From: JBHPGW01 sp042569785
Lineage (GTDB): Bacteria > Planctomycetota > Phycisphaerae > Sedimentisphaerales > Anaerobacaceae
DNA: 7,786 bases
Direction: 5' to 3'
NCBI GenBank assembly: GCA_042569785.1
Contig: JBHPGW010000104.1
Location: 1-7,786 of the forward strand
Each line of letters opens with the position of its first letter. Position 1 is the stretch's first letter. Below the pieces are notes generated by a model. It did no database searches, was not told the DNA's origin, and worked only from the letters and a program-made list of their open reading frames with translations. Below are positions 4,465 through 7,786 of this stretch, in pieces. The position numbers and the translations under genes are program-made.

Positions 4465-6969
4465 TCAAGTCTCCTTGCCAAACGGTTTTATCAGAATGAT
4501 TATCTCCGGCAAAAGAGTAAGCGCTGCAAGAAGCGCTATGAACATAGCTAATCCAGTCAGCAGTCCGAAACAAACACTTGGAATAAAATTCGACAGGGCC
4601 AGGATGGAAAAACCAATGATAATAATAATCGAGGTGTAATACATCGCATGGCCAATGCTTTTGTGGCATCGGTACATCGTTGGCAGATACTTGCGGTCGG
4701 TTTGAAATTCAGATTTGAACCGGTGGATATAGTGGATCGTGTTATCGACGGCTATCCCTAAGCTGATAGCGGCGATGGTCATGGTCATCATATCGAGAGG
4801 AATGTTCAGCCAACCCATCATACCAAGAACCACCGCTATTGGAAACAGGTTAGTAAGCAGCGCAATCAGAGCCATTTTAAAGGACCTGAACAACACGAGA
4901 AACATGGCCATCAGCAGGCCAAAAGTGATACCCAATGTCAGTATCTGGGAATTAAACAGGCTTTGCAGCATGTTATTGTAAAGAATAAACCTGCCTGTAA
5001 GACGAACATTTTTAGCGTCAAAGTTGAGTATGTCCGGCAAATCGGCCTTGATCTTTTTTATCAGTTTGTCACGCCTGAGATTCTTATCTGAATCCTTGAT
5101 ACGAACCCAGAAGCGGGCCTGGTTGTGCTCTACTGAGACATATGGGTTTACAAGCATATTCTTGAATTTGTCAGGAGTTTCGCTGTAGAGCAAGGCGAGT
5201 TCAAGGCTATCGAGAGCCTTGCCATCTTTCAACTTCTCAGCGGTATCGAGCAGTGAAGCCAATGAAAGTACTTTTCCGGTTTCCGGCAGTTCGTCAAGAT
5301 AGTTGTGGGCAAGTTTGATGCGGTCTGTTTTTTCGGTGTTAAACCAGTATTTATCGTCGGCTTCAGCCTCGTCGAATTCATCGAACTGCTCAAAAATATC
5401 GTCACTTTCAGTTGTGACAGATTCGGTGGTCAAAGGTTTGCTTTCAGGGGTCTGGAAATCTATTATAACGTCCAGCCCAGTCGTGCCGCCGAGTTGTTGA
5501 TCAACTAATTTCATTCCCTGGTAAATCTCAGTAGACTCTTTGAAGTAATCGATAAAACTGTTTTCAACAGTCAGTTTCGAGACACCAACGATACTGGTAA
5601 TCAGCAGGATAGTGCTTATGCCGACGATCAGTGTGCCGTTTGATTCGGTAAATTTGGCCAGAGCGGCTGTAGTTGAAAAACCCCGGCGCCAGAGGCCTTT
5701 GGGCGTCTCTTTGGGGATCAAGATAAGTAAGGCGGGGAAAAGTAGAAAAGTTACGATCAGTGATACGATCAAGCCCATGATCATCATCCAGCCGAAAGTG
5801 CTAACCGGTAAGATACCAGAGAACAGTAATGATGCAAAACCTGCGATGGTGGTTAATACCGCGTAGACGCAAGGCTTTAGCTTAAGAGAAACGGTTTCAA
5901 GGATCATTTCTCGATTGGGGATTTGTGGATTCTTAACCAGCATCTCACGATAGCGAACTATCAGGTGAATAGTAATGGCCAGGGTCATGATCAATTGCAA
6001 AGAAATAAAATTGGATGAGATGACCGTCACTTCCCAGCCAAACCACCCTAATAGGCCGATCATGCAGATTACAGAGACCAAACAGCATAGCATCGGCAGG
6101 CATACCCAACGGATTCTTCCGAAGATGATGCCGAGCATAATGATCAGAAAAAGCATTATCCCCAAGCCGAACACCTTCAAGTCATTTTTGATAAATGTGA
6201 TCATGTCGTCGGCGATCATACCGACGCCGCCAAGAAATAGTTCTGCATCGCCGCGATAATTATCGACGATAGTCCGTATTGCCTGGATGTCCTTGTGACG
6301 AAGATCCCTGACTTTGTCCCTATGCTCTCGAAATTGTTCAACGACCTGCTTGAATTCGATACGCTCTTGCGATGTCATTGTGCCGTTGTTTTTTTTCTGA
6401 CGCAACTCGTTACGGCGACTAAGCAAATCCTGATAAACTTGATCTGTCGAGAAATTGATCAGTATAGCGGTTGTCTTCATGTCTGAACTGACCAGCAGGT
6501 CACGAAAGAGAGGACTGTCGCGAAGTTCTATCATGGCCAAATCCCTGTCAACCGCAGGCGATTGGAGAGTAGGCAGATCAGAAGTAAATTTATCGAGTGA
6601 AACCCGTGGACTCTCCATTAGAGGAACATCGAGAATAGAAACTACCGAGGAAACACGTTTTAAAAACTTGAGATCGTTTCTCAGCGTTCTTAGGTTGGCC
6701 AGCGTTTTCTCTGAGAACAGATCGTTTCTGGGAGAATATGTCAGAACCAGAAAGTTGTTCTTGGCATAACGGGAACTAATAATACGCGAGTAACGAAGAT
6801 CGTCATCATTCTCCAGAACCAGCGTCTCAGACGAGGCATCAAGCCTGAAATCGTTCATGTGCATAGCCAGGGAAACGACCACTACAAGTATGCAGAGTAT
6901 GGTTATTATGGGATGCCGAAGAACCATCCTGTCGAAAAAGAACTGTATTATTGAGTGGTGTTTGGCCAT
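4465..6969 (-). CDS. RND/MMPL-family permease, HpnN-like, probable lipid transporter
   Basis: This 834-residue inner-membrane protein has the duplicated RND plan: one membrane helix, a large periplasmic loop, five helices, then the same again. Visible helices are roughly 18-36, 264-284, 287-308, 312-337, 366-385, 391-417, then 446-464, 674-694, 698-716, 720-745, 775-795 and 800-828. Periplasmic loops span about 37-262 and 465-672. Helix 10 carries Asp742 in GIAVDNTIHYIHRF, a plausible proton-relay residue; the matching helix 4 stretch (ITIHLIVRYRE) lacks an Asp. The second loop contains an acidic, low-complexity insert at about 506-541. No membrane-fusion protein or TolC-like channel is nearby. 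Instead an mlaC-like gene ends 8 bases upstream and mlaA follows. This context resembles HpnN, the RND protein implicated in moving hopanoids to the outer membrane, so lipid or sterol-like cargo is likelier than drug efflux. ATG 6969 has only a weak GGA-type site within the end of mlaC, suggesting translational coupling. Cargo and direction are inference. Confidence 0.9.
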   Translation of the reverse strand: MAKHHSIIQFFFDRMVLRHPIITILCILVVVVSLAMHMNDFRLDASSETLVLENDDDLRYSRIISSRYAKNNFLVLTYSPRNDLFSEKTLANLRTLRNDLKFLKRVSSVVSILDVPLMESPRVSLDKFTSDLPTLQSPAVDRDLAMIELRDSPLFRDLLVSSDMKTTAILINFSTDQVYQDLLSRRNELRQKKNNGTMTSQERIEFKQVVEQFREHRDKVRDLRHKDIQAIRTIVDNYRGDAELFLGGVGMIADDMITFIKNDLKVFGLGIMLFLIIMLGIIFGRIRWVCLPMLCCLVSVICMIGLLGWFGWEVTVISSNFISLQLIMTLAITIHLIVRYREMLVKNPQIPNREMILETVSLKLKPCVYAVLTTIAGFASLLFSGILPVSTFGWMMIMGLIVSLIVTFLLFPALLILIPKETPKGLWRRGFSTTAALAKFTESNGTLIVGISTILLITSIVGVSKLTVENSFIDYFKESTEIYQGMKLVDQQLGGTTGLDVIIDFQTPESKPLTTESVTTESDDIFEQFDEFDEAEADDKYWFNTEKTDRIKLAHNYLDELPETGKVLSLASLLDTAEKLKDGKALDSLELALLYSETPDKFKNMLVNPYVSVEHNQARFWVRIKDSDKNLRRDKLIKKIKADLPDILNFDAKNVRLTGRFILYNNMLQSLFNSQILTLGITFGLLMAMFLVLFRSFKMALIALLTNLFPIAVVLGMMGWLNIPLDMMTMTIAAISLGIAVDNTIHYIHRFKSEFQTDRKYLPTMYRCHKSIGHAMYYTSIIIIIGFSILALSNFIPSVCFGLLTGLAMFIALLAALTLLPEIIILIKPFGKET

Positions 6970-6977
6970 GATAGGGG

Positions 6978-7619
6978 TCAGTCCGTTGATTTTTTCTCTA
7001 ACTGTGAAATAAGGTCGTTAATCGTGCTGTGACTGAGTGTATCATTGAATTGCGAGCGATAAGTCAATATGATGCTGACACCTTGTATTTCAACATCATA
7101 GACCTTCCAAAATTTGCCTACCTTGCGAAGCTTGTATAGTATGGTTATCTTTTTGTTGTTGGATGTCATCACCATCGGGATATGGGTAGTTTTCTTCTTT
7201 TTGATCACAGGCTTAAATGAAACTTTTTCATCCTTGTAGAGTACAATTTTTTCCCGATAAGTGTCTTTAAGACGTTCGACAAAAAATCGGCTGAACTTAT
7301 CACTTTGAGCAGGCGTTAGTTTGGACCAGTGTGTTCTGCCCAATGTGAGTTTACACATCAGCGGGAAATCAAAGAGTGGGCTGACAATTTTTTCGATTAT
7401 CCTCTCTTTGGCTTTCTGATTGATATCCCTGGTCTCAAGCACCTTGACAATTGCGTCCCACTTGACCTGTAAGAGTTCATTCGGGTCGTTCGGATCCTTG
7501 ATAACATCTTCCCACTTGGCCCGCAAAAACTCGTTCGGGTCATTCGGATCTTTACCATCGGCCTTAACTACCTGACTGACAAGTAATAAAATAAAAAGAA
7601 CAGGCCAAAGTTTTTTCAA
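6978..7619 (-). CDS. mlaC: MlaC/Ttg2D (HpnM-like) periplasmic lipid-carrier family protein
   Basis: MlaC-family proteins carry lipids across the periplasm between the outer-membrane MlaA and an inner-membrane partner. The 213-residue product begins with a Sec signal peptide (KKLWPVLFILLLVSQVVKA, likely cleaved after Ala20). Two copies of an 18-residue segment starting KDPNDPNE follow at 23-40 and 41-58. The family domain includes LTPAQSDKFSRFFVERLKDTY (101-121 region) and the diagnostic FWKVYDVEIQGVSIILTYRSQF (170-191 region). A lysine cluster sits at 140-143, and by count the mature protein has about 37 Lys/Arg against 27 Asp/Glu. The start codon is TTG at 7619, chosen because AAGGGG lies six bases upstream and the signal peptide begins exactly there. 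It is the first recognised gene of the mlaC-RND-mlaA operon. HpnM, the MlaC-like partner of HpnN, is the closest functional analogue by context. Family assignment is firm; the ligand is unknown. Confidence 0.9.
   Translation of the reverse strand: MKKLWPVLFILLLVSQVVKADGKDPNDPNEFLRAKWEDVIKDPNDPNELLQVKWDAIVKVLETRDINQKAKERIIEKIVSPLFDFPLMCKLTLGRTHWSKLTPAQSDKFSRFFVERLKDTYREKIVLYKDEKVSFKPVIKKKKTTHIPMVMTSNNKKITILYKLRKVGKFWKVYDVEIQGVSIILTYRSQFNDTLSHSTINDLISQLEKKSTD
7446..7553 (-). repeat. Two tandem 54-bp repeats encoding an 18-residue duplication in the MlaC-like protein
   Basis: Units 7500-7553 and 7446-7499 agree at 40 of 54 positions by eye. They encode KDPNDPNEFLRAKWEDVI and KDPNDPNELLQVKWDAIV, directly after the signal peptide. 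The divergence shows the duplication is not a recent slippage event or a sequencing artefact. Confidence 0.85.
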
Positions 7620-7625
7620 GGTCTA

Positions 7626-7631
7626 CCCCTT
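7626..7631 (-). promoter_or_regulatory. Ribosome binding site supporting the TTG start of the mlaC-like gene
   Basis: AAGGGG on the minus strand is followed by six bases and TTG 7619. The spacing matches the mlaA site, which makes the non-ATG start credible. Confidence 0.65.
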
Positions 7632-7687
7632 AATATAATATATGTATCCACGCCAACAACAATTTCCATTGTACTTTGGGCTTAGGA

Positions 7688-7786
7688 TTAAGCAACATTT
7701 TTTCTGTAAATTCTTTTTTCTTTTGAATTAGCAGGTTCGTTTTCGTTCTCCATTTCCGTATTCATATTCAAATATCTTTTGCCAGC
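7688..7786 (-). CDS. Possible 3' end of an unrecognised gene, running off the right edge
   Basis: On the minus strand one frame is open from the window edge to a TAA at 7690-7688, giving a 32-residue charged, Glu/Asn/Lys-rich C-terminus (ending KRIYRKNVA). A second frame is also open for 18 codons, so the choice is not certain. The piece is too short to assign to a family. If real, it would lie 68 bases upstream of the mlaC-like gene on the same strand and could be the preceding operon member (for example an ABC or MCE component of a lipid transporter), but nothing in these residues shows that. Confidence 0.3.
   Translation of the reverse strand, partial: AGKRYLNMNTEMENENEPANSKEKRIYRKNVA

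Noticed and set aside
7635..7662. Minus-strand promoter for the mlaC-like gene: TTGTTG, 16 bases, TATTAT
   Set aside because: Transcription would start near 7628, inside the AAGGGG ribosome binding site, so the site could not work normally. The region is AT-rich and chance matches are expected.
7680..7693. GCTTA-GGAT-TAAGC hairpin with T6 at 7698-7703 as a terminator
   Set aside because: The T-run is on the plus-strand side but no plus-strand gene precedes it; on the minus strand there is no U-tract, and the five-pair stem is weak.
1..7786. CRISPR array, tRNA, rRNA or insertion sequence
   Set aside because: No regularly spaced repeats, cloverleaf-like sequence, rRNA-like stretch or transposase reading frame was seen on either strand.

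Overview
The window looks like chromosomal DNA of a Gram-negative-type (two-membrane) bacterium. It encodes an outer-membrane lipoprotein of the MlaA family, a periplasmic MlaC-family protein and a large RND/MMPL-type permease. Asp-Pro-Asn ('DPNDPN') segments just after a secretion signal, moderate base composition and an ECF-like sigma factor without an obvious anti-sigma partner are reminiscent of Planctomycetota, perhaps Phycisphaerae. That taxonomic guess is inference only.

Layout. (1) Bases 1-185, minus strand: a short open frame running off the left edge. Its first ~40 codons look like the N-terminal acylphosphatase domain of HypF. It then switches in frame into ~22 codons of the C-terminal part of ComM. 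The last 66 bases are a diverged copy (59/66 identical by eye) of bases 2115-2180 in the intact comM gene of the same window. (2) Bases 186-327: divergent intergenic region with alternating T6/A7/T6 tracts and weak promoter-like boxes. (3) Bases 328-1982, plus strand: a sigma-70-family (ECF-like) factor followed after 23 nt by a divergent PilT/GspE-family ATPase. (4) Bases 2030-7619, minus strand, transcribed from right to left: mlaC-like gene, RND/MMPL permease, mlaA, then comM (yifB). (5) Bases 7688-7786, minus strand: possible 3' end of another gene running off the right edge.

How the genes fit together. The mlaC, RND and mlaA genes form a compact lipid-trafficking operon: outer-membrane lipoprotein, periplasmic carrier, inner-membrane permease. 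The window shows no MlaFEDB ABC machinery, so the RND protein probably takes the place of the inner-membrane complex, as proposed for HpnM/HpnN-like hopanoid transport. ComM is a AAA+ Mg-chelatase-like helicase linked to natural transformation. It sits downstream in the same direction and converges with the PilT-like gene. A competence or pilus link between these two is possible but only suggested by proximity.

Most unusual points: the HypF/ComM in-frame chimera and the direct repeat of comM sequence that brackets the sigma-pilT block; a PilT-like ATPase whose acidic 'Asp box' is lost; and an Mla/RND operon with acidic extensions on the permease and lipoprotein facing a basic carrier protein that has a tandem 18-residue duplication.
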